The notes below the pieces were generated by a model that did no database searches, was not told the origin of the DNA, and saw nothing but the letters and a program-made list of their open reading frames with translations. A stretch of 31,594 nt of DNA from the NCBI GenBank assembly GCA_964625775.1, contig CAZVEH010000027.1, forward strand, positions 1-31,594, in the 5' to 3' direction. This stretch comes from GCA-2786165 sp964625775 (GTDB taxonomy: Bacteria; Pseudomonadota; Gammaproteobacteria; Legionellales; Legionellaceae). The stretch's first letter is position 1. Each line of letters starts with the position of its first letter. Positions 5,925 to 15,823 of the stretch are shown piece by piece. Position numbers and translations under genes: made by a program.

Positions 5925-7091
5925 TTACCTCTTAGCCACAGCTGCGACAATTTTTTGCGCTGCATCAGTTAAACCATCTGCTGCAATCACATTTAAGCCA
6001 CTTTGATTTAAAATATCAGCACCCAATTTGGCATTATTGCCTTCAAGTCTCACAACCACTGGAATTTTCAATTGGACTTCTTTTACTGCCGCCAAAATAC
6101 CTTCAGCAATCAAATCACAACGCACAATACCACCGAAAATATTCACCAAAATACCTTTGACTTTGTCATCAGATAAAATAATTTTAAACGCTTCAGTCAC
6201 GCGTTCTTTGGTTGCGCCACCACCTACGTCAAGAAAATTAGCCGGCTCACCACCACAAAGTTTGATCACATCCATGGTTGCCATGGCCAAACCAGCACCA
6301 TTCACCATACATCCAATTTCACCATCCAAGGGAATATAATTCAGTTCAAACTCATGCGCTCGATTTTCACGCTCATCTTCTTGGGATGCATCGCGCATGG
6401 CTTTTAAATCAGGGTGACGAAACAAAGCATTGTCATCGATACTGATTTTGGCATCCAAGCAAATCAATTGTCCCGCTTTGGTGATCACCAAAGGATTGAT
6501 TTCTAACAACGACAAATCATAATCAACGAACATGCGGCCTAATCCAGTCATCAATTGTACCAATTGATTGATTTGAGGGCCTTTCAATCCCAATTGAAAT
6601 CCAATATCACGACATTGGAATGGCATGATGCCGACCAAAGGATCCATGGTCACGGTTAGAATTTTTTCCGGGGTTTTTTCGGCAACGGTTTCAATTTCCA
6701 TGCCGCCTTCTGTAGACGCCATAAACACCACTCGGCGCTGCGCACGGTCAACCACAGCACCAAGGTACAATTCACGGTCAATGTCACTGGTTTCTTCTAC
6801 CAAAACGACTTTTACGGGCTGCCCATGGGCATCTGTTTGATGCGTTACCAAACGTGTACCTAAAATACCTTTTACAAACTGGGTCAGTTCTTCAGTGGTT
6901 TTGACTAATTTTACCCCACCCGCCTTGCCTCGACCGCCTGCATGGACTTGCGCTTTGGCAACCCAGGATGGCGTTGCCAATTTTTGACTGGCTTGCACGG
7001 CCTCTTCAGGACTTAATGCGATATGACCATTAGGAACGGGTAAATTATAACGGGCCAATAGTGCTTTGGCTTGATATTCATGTAAATTCAT
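5925..7091 (-). CDS. sucC: Succinyl-CoA synthetase, beta subunit
   Basis: The 388-residue protein (same length as E. coli SucC) starts at MNLHEYQAKALL. An upstream in-frame start at 7118 would add nine residues absent from the family, and the ATG at 7091 has AGGA at good spacing. ATP-grasp features include AKAQVHAGGRGKAGGVKL (nucleotide binding). The C-terminal ligase domain holds NGAGLAMATMD and VNIFGGIVRCDLIAEG. It binds nucleotide and succinate in the heterodimer with SucD. Confidence 0.97.
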   Translation of the reverse strand: MNLHEYQAKALLARYNLPVPNGHIALSPEEAVQASQKLATPSWVAKAQVHAGGRGKAGGVKLVKTTEELTQFVKGILGTRLVTHQTDAHGQPVKVVLVEETSDIDRELYLGAVVDRAQRRVVFMASTEGGMEIETVAEKTPEKILTVTMDPLVGIMPFQCRDIGFQLGLKGPQINQLVQLMTGLGRMFVDYDLSLLEINPLVITKAGQLICLDAKISIDDNALFRHPDLKAMRDASQEDERENRAHEFELNYIPLDGEIGCMVNGAGLAMATMDVIKLCGGEPANFLDVGGGATKERVTEAFKIILSDDKVKGILVNIFGGIVRCDLIAEGILAAVKEVQLKIPVVVRLEGNNAKLGADILNQSGLNVIAADGLTDAAQKIVAAVAKR

Positions 7092-7164
7092 ACAACATCC
7101 TATAATGTGACAGCCCATTAAAACTTAGGAAACATGTTAATGAGCAGTCGTTTGTAAAACGCGA

Positions 7165-8370
7165 TCAAACGTTAAGTAATAAACGGGAAGGGTCTTCTAA
7201 TAACTCTTTGACACTCACCAAGAATTGTACCGAGTCTTTGCCATCAATCAGTCGATGATCGTAGGACAACGCAACATACATCATAGGCCGAATCACGATT
7301 TGGCCTTTTTCTACCACGGCACGCTCTTGTATCTTGTGCATGCCCAAAATCCCTGTTTGAGGTGGGTTGATGATAGGTGTTGACAATAAAGAACCAAACA
7401 CCCCACCATTGGTGATGGTGAATGTACCGCCTTGTAATTCTTCTAACGACAGCTTGCCGCTGCGAGCGCGTCCAGCTGATGCAGCTATGGTACGTTCAAT
7501 ATCAGCCAAACTCAGTTGGTCTGCATTCCTCACCACAGGCACCACCAAACCACGATCCGTGGTCACGGCAATCCCAATATCATAATACCCGTGATAGACG
7601 ATATCTTGACCATCTACTGAGGCATTGACCACTGGAAAACGTTTCAAAGATTCCACGACAGCCTTGGTAAAAAACGACATAAACCCCAATTTAACGCCAT
7701 GTTTTTTCTCAAAACTATCTTTGTATTGTGCACGTAAATCCATAACCGCTTGGAGGTTTACTTCATTAAACGTGGTAAGCATTGCCGCAGAGTGTTGCGC
7801 TGACAGCAGGCGCTCAGCTACTTTAGCGCGCAAACGGCTCATAGGCACACGCCGCTCTTCTCGACCACCCACTACTGGGCTCGCGGAGGATATCGAAGGG
7901 TTCGCAGAGGCCGTTGTCTTTTGATGACGATTGTTTGCTATGAATCCAGTAACATCTTCTTTGGTTAAACGCCCATCTTTGCCCGAACCTTGGATATGAA
8001 CTGGATCGATATCATGCTCGGCTAACATGCGTCTCACGCCAGGACTGGTTGCAGTAGATTCTGCGTTAGATGCGGTTGTGTTAGCTTCAGGTTGCTTGTC
8101 TTCTTTAGAGCTTGCAGCAACGCTTGCTGGATTAGACTTGTCAATTTTAGCCAGCAATTGCCCAGAAGTAACCGTTGCACCTGATGGAAACATGATCTCA
8201 GTCAAAACACCATCTTCAGGTGCTGGCACTTCCAAAACAACTTTGTCAGTTTCTAAATCGACAATATTTTCATCACGTTTGACCACATCACCCACTTTCT
8301 TGTGCCATGTGGCTATAGTGGCATCTGCCACCGATTCAGGTAAGGCAGGTACTTTTAATTCAATTGACAT
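7165..8370 (-). CDS. sucB: 2-oxoglutarate dehydrogenase E2, dihydrolipoyl succinyltransferase
   Basis: The 401-residue E2 core moves the succinyl group to CoA. The N-terminal lipoyl domain has the lipoylation site Lys43 in ETDKVVLEVP. A linker rich in Ala, Ser and Thr (about 80-107) leads to the E3-binding domain (SPGVRRMLAEHDIDPVHIQGSG...RLTKEDV). The catalytic domain ends with the active-site His372 and Asp376 in SYDHRLIDGKD. ATG lies eight bases after the sucA stop with AGGA. Its lipoyl group would depend on LipA encoded at 14840-15823. Confidence 0.98.
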   Translation of the reverse strand: MSIELKVPALPESVADATIATWHKKVGDVVKRDENIVDLETDKVVLEVPAPEDGVLTEIMFPSGATVTSGQLLAKIDKSNPASVAASSKEDKQPEANTTASNAESTATSPGVRRMLAEHDIDPVHIQGSGKDGRLTKEDVTGFIANNRHQKTTASANPSISSASPVVGGREERRVPMSRLRAKVAERLLSAQHSAAMLTTFNEVNLQAVMDLRAQYKDSFEKKHGVKLGFMSFFTKAVVESLKRFPVVNASVDGQDIVYHGYYDIGIAVTTDRGLVVPVVRNADQLSLADIERTIAASAGRARSGKLSLEELQGGTFTITNGGVFGSLLSTPIINPPQTGILGMHKIQERAVVEKGQIVIRPMMYVALSYDHRLIDGKDSVQFLVSVKELLEDPSRLLLNV

Positions 8371-8378
8371 ATGGATTC

Positions 8379-11180
8379 CTAGTCTTGTGTTAATGCCTGT
8401 TTAACCAATGCTTCCTGTTGTTCAGCATGTGTTTTTGCACTGCCGCCTGCGGGGGCAGCTGCAAATCCGCGCCCAGCATAAACCAGGGTTTGATCAGGTC
8501 GCAAACATGCTTCAAAATGATGTTGCGATGAGAACCAAACACCTTGATTTTGTGGCTCTTCTTGACACCAAACCAACGATGTTGCTTCAGGGTAAGTCTT
8601 CAGTACATTCATCAATGCTTGCTTTGGAAAAGGGTAAAGCTGCTCGATGCGGATAATGGCTACATGTTGTAATTGATCGGCACGTCTTTTTTGTAGGAGA
8701 TCATAATAAACCTTTCCGCAGCATAATACCACTCGAGTGACTTTCGAAGCATCCAACGTATCTTGCTCTGCAATCACGGGTTGAAATGCACCATTCGCCA
8801 AATCATCTAACGTGGAAACCGCAAGTTTGTGCCGTAAAATACTTTTAGGCGTCATTACGATCAACGGCTTACGGAATTTTCTCAACACTTGGCGGCGTAA
8901 CAAATGAAATATTTGTGCAGGTGTAGTAGGTGTACAAACTTGAATATTCTGCTGCGCGCATAATTGCATGAAACGCTCTAAACGTGCCGAAGAATGCTCT
9001 GGGCCCTGCCCCTCATACCCGTGAGGCAGTAACATCACCAAACCACACAATCTACCCCATTTCTGTTCGCCAGAGCTGATAAATTGGTCTATCACCACTT
9101 GGGCGCCATTGGCAAAATCACCAAATTGTGCTTCCCATAACACCAAAGAATTGGGATCATACGTGGCATACCCGTATTCAAACGCCAATACAGCTTCCTC
9201 AGATAACACAGAGTCAATCACAGAAAAGCAGTCTACGTCATTCTTTGCGAATTGATCTAACGGTATAAATGTGCCGCCAGTGACTTGGTCATGCAAAACG
9301 GCATGACGGTGAGCAAAAGTACCTCGGCCACAGTCTTGACCAGACAACCGCACTTCATGTCCATCATTCAAAATGGAGGCATAAGCCAAGGTCTCAGCAA
9401 AGCCCCAATTCATTTCTAATTCGCCAGTACCCATTTTTTCACGTTCATCAAGCAAACGTTTGACCACAGGATGGACTTGGAACCCTTGAGGCAACTGCAA
9501 AAGTTTTTGCGACATCGCTTGCAAAGTGCTTTTGTCAACAGAGGTATTCACCTCATCGGTCCACTTGGCATTAAAATAAGGAGCCCAATCAGGCGCTTGC
9601 GGACGTTTATAATCAGTTTGTAACCCAGAGACCACACATTCTCCATGATCTAATGCATCACGATAGCTATCATTCCAAGCACCCACCTGCTCTTCAGTGA
9701 CTAATCCTTCTTGGATCAATTGTGCGGCATAGGCCTCTCGCACCGGCTTCATTTGTTTGATTTTTTGGTACATCAACGGTTGCGTGATAGAAGGTTCATC
9801 GGCTTCGTTATGCCCATGTCGACGGTAGCAAACCAAATCTACTACCACATCACGCTTGAACGTCATGCGAAATTCAAACGCCAATTGTACTGCAAATACC
9901 ACAGCTTCAGGATCATCGCCGTTGACATGGAGGATAGGTGCTTCAACCATTTTTGCAATATCCGTACAGTAGTCGGTTGATCGAGCATCTTGTGGCTTGC
10001 TGGTGGTAAATCCAATTTGATTGTTGATGACGATGTGTACGGTACCACCTGTACTATACCCTGGCGATTGGGAGAAATTAAATGTTTCCATCACCACGCC
10101 TTGACCAGCAAATGCCGCATCCCCATGAATCACAATGGGCAATACCTTGTTTTTTTGTTGCAGATTATGTAGACGTCGCAACCGAGACCGCGAGGATCCT
10201 TCTACCACAGGTCCAATGATTTCCAAATGAGAGGGATTAAAGGCCAGAACAACATGCGCCACAGCATCATCTTGCGTAGATAAATCAGAAGAATAGCCAA
10301 GATGGTATTTCACATCACCGGTTCGACTTGAGTCGTACTTTCCTTCAAACTCTTGAAACAGTGCATCCGGAGTTTTACCCAAGACATTGACCAATACATT
10401 CAAACGACCGCGATGGGCCATACCGATCACAACTTCATCGATATGTTGCGAACAACTTTGCTGCATCAATTCATTCATCAAAGGAATCAAGGCATCTCCG
10501 CCCTCTAGAGAAAATCGTTTTTGGCCCACATAACGCGTTCCCAAATAACGATCCAAACCATCGGCAGCAATCAAATCTTTAAGAATCTTAATTTTTTTCT
10601 CAGCTTGAAACTGAGGCCGGCCATGGACTGACTCAAATTTTTTCTGGATCCAAGTAATTTCATGTTGATGCGTCAAATGCATGTACTGGATACCTATCGA
10701 ACCGCAATAGGTCTCTTGAAGTAGACGCTCAATGTCAGTGAGAGATAGAGGTTGTTGTGCCAAATAAGGACCGGCATTAAACTTTTGAGCATGATCAGCA
10801 GGGGTAAAAGGATAGTAAGAAAGCGCTAAGGTAGGATGAGACCTGCGTGGCGTCATGTCCAGAGGGTCCAAATTCGCTTGGTGATGACCGTAGCTGCGGT
10901 AAGCCTGGATCAAATCCGTCACCGATTGCTGGTGATCTGACACTATACCACTGCTTTGTTTTGGCAGCAGAGCCGATTGCAAAAAATGCTCACGAATATC
11001 ACGATGAGACGCTTCTGAATGCCCAGATACTGCGGGCAACGATTTAAAAATGGCTTGCCATTCATTAGGAACAGAGGACGGATCAGCCAAATAATCTTCA
11101 TACAGCCCATCCACATAAGCCATATTGCCACCAGATAGATAAGAGGTGGCCCATTGTTGTTGCAATGTACTAGCGCTCAT
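8379..11180 (-). CDS. sucA: 2-oxoglutarate dehydrogenase E1
   Basis: The 933-residue thiamine-diphosphate enzyme decarboxylates 2-oxoglutarate. The chosen start (MSASTLQQQWATSYLSGGN) gives exactly the E. coli length; a start at 11219 would add 13 unlikely residues. Motifs include the N-terminal E2-contact helix with LYEDYLADP, VIGMAHRGRLNVLVNVLGK, the ThDP segment GDAAFAGQGVVMETFN with INNQIGFTT, RRHGHNEADEP, and MLLPHGYEGQGPEHSSARLER near the C-terminus. It follows sdhB after 213 bp and is tightly linked to sucB. Confidence 0.98.
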   Translation of the reverse strand: MSASTLQQQWATSYLSGGNMAYVDGLYEDYLADPSSVPNEWQAIFKSLPAVSGHSEASHRDIREHFLQSALLPKQSSGIVSDHQQSVTDLIQAYRSYGHHQANLDPLDMTPRRSHPTLALSYYPFTPADHAQKFNAGPYLAQQPLSLTDIERLLQETYCGSIGIQYMHLTHQHEITWIQKKFESVHGRPQFQAEKKIKILKDLIAADGLDRYLGTRYVGQKRFSLEGGDALIPLMNELMQQSCSQHIDEVVIGMAHRGRLNVLVNVLGKTPDALFQEFEGKYDSSRTGDVKYHLGYSSDLSTQDDAVAHVVLAFNPSHLEIIGPVVEGSSRSRLRRLHNLQQKNKVLPIVIHGDAAFAGQGVVMETFNFSQSPGYSTGGTVHIVINNQIGFTTSKPQDARSTDYCTDIAKMVEAPILHVNGDDPEAVVFAVQLAFEFRMTFKRDVVVDLVCYRRHGHNEADEPSITQPLMYQKIKQMKPVREAYAAQLIQEGLVTEEQVGAWNDSYRDALDHGECVVSGLQTDYKRPQAPDWAPYFNAKWTDEVNTSVDKSTLQAMSQKLLQLPQGFQVHPVVKRLLDEREKMGTGELEMNWGFAETLAYASILNDGHEVRLSGQDCGRGTFAHRHAVLHDQVTGGTFIPLDQFAKNDVDCFSVIDSVLSEEAVLAFEYGYATYDPNSLVLWEAQFGDFANGAQVVIDQFISSGEQKWGRLCGLVMLLPHGYEGQGPEHSSARLERFMQLCAQQNIQVCTPTTPAQIFHLLRRQVLRKFRKPLIVMTPKSILRHKLAVSTLDDLANGAFQPVIAEQDTLDASKVTRVVLCCGKVYYDLLQKRRADQLQHVAIIRIEQLYPFPKQALMNVLKTYPEATSLVWCQEEPQNQGVWFSSQHHFEACLRPDQTLVYAGRGFAAAPAGGSAKTHAEQQEALVKQALTQD

Positions 11181-11393
11181 AGGTTCTTTTCTCCAAAGGA
11201 AAACAAGTATCCTACTCATTGTCCTAGAAAATTAGATAGTACAGGACTTACAAAAAGCATCTGTTATGTAGCAACACGTATTGGATCTCATCAGTCTTAT
11301 GATGCACACATCCACATAAAAGCTGCTTGATTTTGACGCTTTTCATCAGTCCTGTGTCATTGGCAGTCCATAGCCAATGCAGCATGATACGAA
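11181..11393 (-). other. sdhB-sucA intergenic region with hairpin
   Basis: This 213-bp gap interrupts an otherwise tight operon. CATTGGC (11358-11364) and GCCAATG (11373-11379) form a 7-bp stem with an 8-nt loop just after the sdhB stop. ACAGGACT (11240-11247) and AGTCCTGT (11349-11356) are complementary over 100 nt. There is no T-tract. An RNA processing site, partial terminator or internal sucA promoter is possible, as the same gap carries extra control in E. coli. Confidence 0.4.
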
Positions 11394-12116
11394 TTATGTC
11401 TCTTGTGTCAACATTTGATGACGAATTTCACCAATTGCTTTTGTAGGATTTAATCCTTTTGGACAAACAGTTGCACAATTCATAATCGTTCTGCATCGAA
11501 ATACGCTAAAAGGATCTTGTAATTTTGACAAACGACGATCAGTCGCGGTATCGCGACTATCTGCTAAAAATCTGCGTGCTTGCAATAACCCAGCCGGACC
11601 AACAAATTTTTCTGGATTCCACCAATAGGAAGGACAAGAACTGGTACAACAAGCGCAAAGGATACACTCATATAAACCATCTAATTTTGAACGCTCTTCG
11701 GGAGACTGCAATCGTTCGGTCGCCGGAGGCGTAGCATCATTTTGCAAATAAGGCTCGATACGTTCGTATTGATGATAAAACTGAGCCAAATCCACGACCA
11801 AATCTCGAATCACTGGAAATCCAGGCAAAGGCCGAATCACGATATGATCTGTCTTTAAGGTAGAAAAATGGGTAATACATGCCAATCCATTGGTACCATT
11901 GATATTCATACCGTCGGAACCACATACACCTTCTCGACAGGATCGTCGAAACGAGAGCGTGGGATCTTGCTCTGATTTGATACGTTCCAGCAATGTCAAT
12001 AACATGGGATCACTGCCCTCAACAATGGTGATCTCATACGCCTGCATATACGGTTTATTATCCACTTCTGGATTATATCGGTATATGGATAAGGTCAATG
12101 ATCTTACATCAGCCAT
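11394..12116 (-). CDS. sdhB: Succinate dehydrogenase iron-sulfur subunit
   Basis: The 240-residue protein carries electrons from SdhA flavin to quinone through three clusters. The [2Fe-2S] site is RRSCREGVCGSDGMNINGTN ending at Cys80, with Asp68 in place of a third Cys as in E. coli. The [4Fe-4S] and [3Fe-4S] ligands lie in CILCACCTSSCPSYWW and CRTIMNCATVCPKGLNP. It sits 16 bp after sdhA with GAGGATAG as ribosome site. Confidence 0.98.
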   Translation of the reverse strand: MADVRSLTLSIYRYNPEVDNKPYMQAYEITIVEGSDPMLLTLLERIKSEQDPTLSFRRSCREGVCGSDGMNINGTNGLACITHFSTLKTDHIVIRPLPGFPVIRDLVVDLAQFYHQYERIEPYLQNDATPPATERLQSPEERSKLDGLYECILCACCTSSCPSYWWNPEKFVGPAGLLQARRFLADSRDTATDRRLSKLQDPFSVFRCRTIMNCATVCPKGLNPTKAIGEIRHQMLTQET

Positions 12117-12132
12117 ACTATTCTATCCTCAA

Positions 12133-13902
12133 TTAATATACGCGCTCTTTGGGCTCAAAGGGTGGAACATCTTTAGGTGACGTATTCACCGGGCGAGTAC
12201 CCGTTTCGTCAGAATCCATCAAATAAGTTGTATGGACCATCCATTTTTTATCATCTCTCTTTGGAAAGTCTTCACGAGAATGAGCGCCGCGGCTTTCCGT
12301 TCTCATCATTGCAGATACCGCAGTAGCGTAGGCTGTTGCCATCAAATTATCCAATTCTAGGGCAGTCACTCTCTCGGTATTAAACGTGTTACTTTTATCT
12401 GTTAGACGCGCATGTGCCAAACGTTCTCGAATATCATCCAAGCGCTTCAAACCATTCTGCATCACTTCACCGCTACGGAACACACCAAAATCCTCTTGCA
12501 TCACACGCTGCATTTCATCGCGAAGTACAGAAGGATTTTCACCGTCCTTCGAATCTTGCCAACGCCGATATCGTGCCAGGGACACTTCAACATCGTCTTC
12601 GGTAGCATCCGGCATATCACGCAGTTGATTCGATTGCCACAAGTGTTCTACATGCAATCCTGCTGCGCGGCCAAAAACCACCAAATCTAGTAGAGAATTG
12701 CCGCCTAATCGATTGGCGCCGTGCACAGACACACAGGCGCACTCTCCCACCGCATAAAGGCCATCAATAACGATGTCTTTGCCTTTATGTAAGCCAATCG
12801 CTTGACCATGAACATTGGTTGGGATACCACCCATAATATAATGACAAGTTGGCACAACGGGGATAGGCTCTTTGATTGGGTCTACACCAGCAAATTGCAT
12901 AGACAACTCACGAATTCCAGGCAAACGCTTGTTGATCAAATCAGCGCCCAAATGGTCGATTTTGAGTTTCACACAGTCCACGCCATCAATTCGGAAACCT
13001 TTGCCTTCACGTAATTCCAACGCTATCGCTCTGGATACCACATCGCGCGAAGCCAAATCCTTCACATGCGGGGCATAACGTTCCATGAAACGCTCGCCGT
13101 CTTTGTTGATCAGGTAACCGCCTTCGCCACGGCAACCTTCAGTCACCAGGGATCCAGCACCCGCGATACCTGTGGGATGAAATTGCCACATTTCCATATC
13201 TTGTAATGGCAAACCAGCACGTAAGGTCATACCAAATCCATCACCTGTATTGATGAATGCATTGGTGGTTGACTGAAAAATTCGACCTGCTCCGCCTGTA
13301 GCCAAGACACATACTCGAGATTGAAAAAACACAACCTCACCCGTCTCAATGCATAACGCAGTAACACCTGCTATTTGATTGTGGGCATCTTTCACGAAAT
13401 CAAGCGCATACCATTCGCTAAAAATATGGGTCTTTACTTTGACATTTTGTTGATACAGCGTGTGTAACAGTGCATGTCCTGTACGATCTGCGGCTGCAGC
13501 TGTACGTGCGGCCTGTTCCCCACCAAAATTTTTGGATTGTCCACCAAATGGGCGTTGATAAATTTTGCCATTATCCATACGTGAAAAAGGCAAACCCATA
13601 TGCTCTAATTCATACACAGCATCAGGACCTGTTTTGCACAAATATTCAATACAGTCTTGGTCACCGATATAATCAGCACCTTTCACCGTGTCATACATAT
13701 GCCAACGCCAATCATCTTCTGCTGAGTTCCCCAAAGCAACTGTGATACCACCTTGTGCCGACACGGTATGTGACCGCGTGGGGAATACTTTAGAGATCAA
13801 AGCGACTTTCATGCCAGTTTGGGCCAATTGGTAGGCGGCACGCATTCCCGCACCACCAGCACCGATAATTACTGCATCAAATTTATTACGCGCTACCGCC
13901 AT
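12133..13902 (-). CDS. sdhA: Succinate dehydrogenase flavoprotein subunit
   Basis: The 589-residue catalytic subunit oxidises succinate to fumarate. Visible features are the FAD dinucleotide fold VIIGAGGAGMRAA, the covalent-FAD histidine in RSHTVSAQGG, FHPTGIAGAGSLVTEGCRGE, the active-site loop around RDVVSRAIALE, CHYIMGGIPTN, and GANRLGGNSLLDLVVFGRAAG. GAGGA precedes the ATG. The length agrees with the E. coli protein (588). Confidence 0.98.
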   Translation of the reverse strand: MAVARNKFDAVIIGAGGAGMRAAYQLAQTGMKVALISKVFPTRSHTVSAQGGITVALGNSAEDDWRWHMYDTVKGADYIGDQDCIEYLCKTGPDAVYELEHMGLPFSRMDNGKIYQRPFGGQSKNFGGEQAARTAAAADRTGHALLHTLYQQNVKVKTHIFSEWYALDFVKDAHNQIAGVTALCIETGEVVFFQSRVCVLATGGAGRIFQSTTNAFINTGDGFGMTLRAGLPLQDMEMWQFHPTGIAGAGSLVTEGCRGEGGYLINKDGERFMERYAPHVKDLASRDVVSRAIALELREGKGFRIDGVDCVKLKIDHLGADLINKRLPGIRELSMQFAGVDPIKEPIPVVPTCHYIMGGIPTNVHGQAIGLHKGKDIVIDGLYAVGECACVSVHGANRLGGNSLLDLVVFGRAAGLHVEHLWQSNQLRDMPDATEDDVEVSLARYRRWQDSKDGENPSVLRDEMQRVMQEDFGVFRSGEVMQNGLKRLDDIRERLAHARLTDKSNTFNTERVTALELDNLMATAYATAVSAMMRTESRGAHSREDFPKRDDKKWMVHTTYLMDSDETGTRPVNTSPKDVPPFEPKERVY

Positions 13903-13936
13903 TCTATGTCCTCAAATGTGGATCTAAAAATTCCAA

Positions 13937-14284
13937 CTAAACACCGCTCACCATCATCACACCCCAAATCAATTGGGCACTCAAACCCAATGCCACTAAC
14001 ACTTGCAGGGTTAAGCGCAACACGGTGCATCGAATATAATCTGTGGTAACGGTCCAAATACCAATCCAAGCATGCAAAAGAATCATGACGAAAGCCAATA
14101 CAGTAGCAATTTTCACAAAAGGTGATTGAAACAGTCCAACCCATTGCTCATAGCTGAATGGCGCATGCATGCCAAAACAACCTAAAACTAGTAGAAGATA
14201 AACCAATAGATAAACAGCCGACACTCGTTGGATCAACCAATCTTTCAAGCCATTTCCAGTCAAACTCGTTACAGACATTACCAT
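13937..14284 (-). CDS. sdhD: Succinate dehydrogenase membrane anchor SdhD
   Basis: The 115-residue anchor helps bind quinone and heme b. I chose the ATG at 14284 (AGGA eight bases upstream), which overlaps the sdhC stop; an alternative ATG at 14278 forms TAATG. Upstream in-frame codons lie inside sdhC and are rejected. The N-terminus SLTGNGLKDWLIQRVSAVYL is the family signature. Three hydrophobic helices follow, with the heme-ligand-type His in LLHAWIGIWTVTTDYI. Confidence 0.95.
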   Translation of the reverse strand: MVMSVTSLTGNGLKDWLIQRVSAVYLLVYLLLVLGCFGMHAPFSYEQWVGLFQSPFVKIATVLAFVMILLHAWIGIWTVTTDYIRCTVLRLTLQVLVALGLSAQLIWGVMMVSGV

Positions 14285-14664
14285 ATCAACATTCCTAAAA
14301 AGAGTATCGACAACACCGTGAGTATCATCACCAAGTAGGCGCTCCAACGGGCCACTTGCACAGTCTCCCCCCATCCCAAATCTGCAATCATATGTCGAAT
14401 GCCAGCAAACGAGTGGTATGTCAAAGCAGAACCAAACAACCAAACCGTTATTTTAGGCAAGGGACAGCAGAACATCTCTTGAAGGTGGCGAAATGAATCC
14501 GCGGAACCGAGTGACAAGCTTAATATATAGAAAATAAACGGCAACAAAACAAACAGCAGAATACCTGATAGGCGGTGTAAAATTGAAGCAATAGCCATCG
14601 GAGGATAGGCGAAAGTGGTTAATTTAAGATTTATGGGTCTTTTGGGTTTCACTGTACGGATCAT
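14278..14664 (-). CDS. sdhC: Succinate dehydrogenase cytochrome b556 subunit SdhC
   Basis: The 128-residue first gene of the TCA operon starts MIRTVKPKRPINL, matching the family N-terminus. A TTG at 14685 could add seven residues. AIASILHRLSGI is the quinone-site signature, and SALTYHSFAGIRHMIADLGW carries the heme ligand His. Three membrane helices are evident. AAGG directly abuts the ATG, so initiation may be weak or use the TTG. Confidence 0.95.
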   Translation of the reverse strand: MIRTVKPKRPINLKLTTFAYPPMAIASILHRLSGILLFVLLPFIFYILSLSLGSADSFRHLQEMFCCPLPKITVWLFGSALTYHSFAGIRHMIADLGWGETVQVARWSAYLVMILTVLSILFLGMLIW

Positions 14665-14745
14665 CCTTATGAAATCATCAATCAAATTTGAAGTACGGAT
14701 TCTTCACCTCGCAAGGGAAGAAAATTAAGCTCACACTACCCCGAA

Positions 14746-14774
14746 AGTATACCATAGGCCGCAACATCTCTTAA
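14746..14774 (-). promoter_or_regulatory. Probable promoter of the sdhCDAB-sucABCD operon
   Basis: On the minus strand: -35 TTAAGA (14769-14774), a 17-bp spacer and -10 TATACT (14746-14751), about 80 bp before sdhC. It lies between lipA and sdhC. No clear terminator for lipA is visible in the 155-bp gap, so read-through is possible. Confidence 0.5.
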
Positions 14775-14839
14775 AGACTTCCGCGCCTTACACCCTTTAA
14801 ATTTTCACACTCATGTTATACTTTTAAGCAAAAACACCA

Positions 14840-15823
14840 CTAAAGACCCAAATTATCTCGTTTAAAAACACGATCTGCGCGATAACTCGAACGAACCAAA
14901 GGCCCAGACGCTACTTCAAAGAATCCTTTTTTCAAGCCAATTTCGCGTAAGCTCGTAAACTCTTCGGGCGTGACATAACGTGCAATAGGCAAATGGTGTT
15001 TGGTCGGTTGTAAATACTGTCCCAGTGTCAAAATATCAACGTTATGCTGACGCAAGTCATCCATAGTTTGGACAACTTCGCCCAAGGTTTCTCCCAAGCC
15101 CAGCATCAAGCTTGTTTTGGTCAATACATCGGCACGATATTGTTTGGCATAGGCCAAAACGTCTAAAGTTTGCTGATACCCTGCCCGATTGTCACGTACT
15201 GGGTGCGTAAGCCGCTTCACCGTTTCCACGTTTTGAGCAAACACATCCACCCCACTGTCTAAAAGAGTAGCGATACTCTGCTGTACCCCTTGAAAATCTG
15301 GGGTTAAAGCCTCTACTTTGGTTTTAGGGGAGCGTTGTTTGATGGCACGAATAGCAGCAGCATAATGAGCCGCGCCGCCATCCGGCAAATCATCACGATT
15401 GACCGATGTCAGCACCACATAGTCTAAGTTCATTAAGGTAACGGTTTGGGCCGTATTCTCAGGTTCCTCTAAATCCAACCACCCCTTAGGATTACCTGTA
15501 TCCACCGCGCAGAATCGACAGGCACGGGTGCAAACTGCTCCCATGAGCATGATGGTTGCGGTGCCATGAGACCAACATTCCGCCATATTCGGGCATTTTG
15601 CTTCCTGACACACCGTGGCCAAGCGATGCTTTTCCACTTGTTTTTTCACGGCCATATAAGCCGGGGTAGTATGGCTGGTGATACGCAACCAGTCAGGCTT
15701 AGGTAAACGATCTCCTGTTTGTGCGTCAGCCTTTACGCCGTCTTTGATGGCCGTAAACCCTTGCGTGGTTTTATATTTCTGCCCGCTGCTTACCACCACA
15801 GGAATATCTGCTAATTTAGTCAT
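14840..15823 (-). CDS. lipA: Lipoyl synthase
   Basis: The 327-residue radical SAM enzyme inserts two sulfurs into octanoyl-protein to make lipoate. The radical SAM cluster motif CTRACRFCAVDTGNP (Cx3Cx2C) is present. The auxiliary cluster motif is CQEAKCPNMAECW (Cx4Cx5C). The C-terminal RSSYRADRVF supplies the conserved serine ligand. The start is ATG 15823 (MTKLADIPVV), whose ATGA overlaps the stop of the PAP2 gene. A start at 15856 would lie further inside that gene. It serves SucB in the adjacent operon. Confidence 0.97.
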   Translation of the reverse strand: MTKLADIPVVVSSGQKYKTTQGFTAIKDGVKADAQTGDRLPKPDWLRITSHTTPAYMAVKKQVEKHRLATVCQEAKCPNMAECWSHGTATIMLMGAVCTRACRFCAVDTGNPKGWLDLEEPENTAQTVTLMNLDYVVLTSVNRDDLPDGGAAHYAAAIRAIKQRSPKTKVEALTPDFQGVQQSIATLLDSGVDVFAQNVETVKRLTHPVRDNRAGYQQTLDVLAYAKQYRADVLTKTSLMLGLGETLGEVVQTMDDLRQHNVDILTLGQYLQPTKHHLPIARYVTPEEFTSLREIGLKKGFFEVASGPLVRSSYRADRVFKRDNLGL

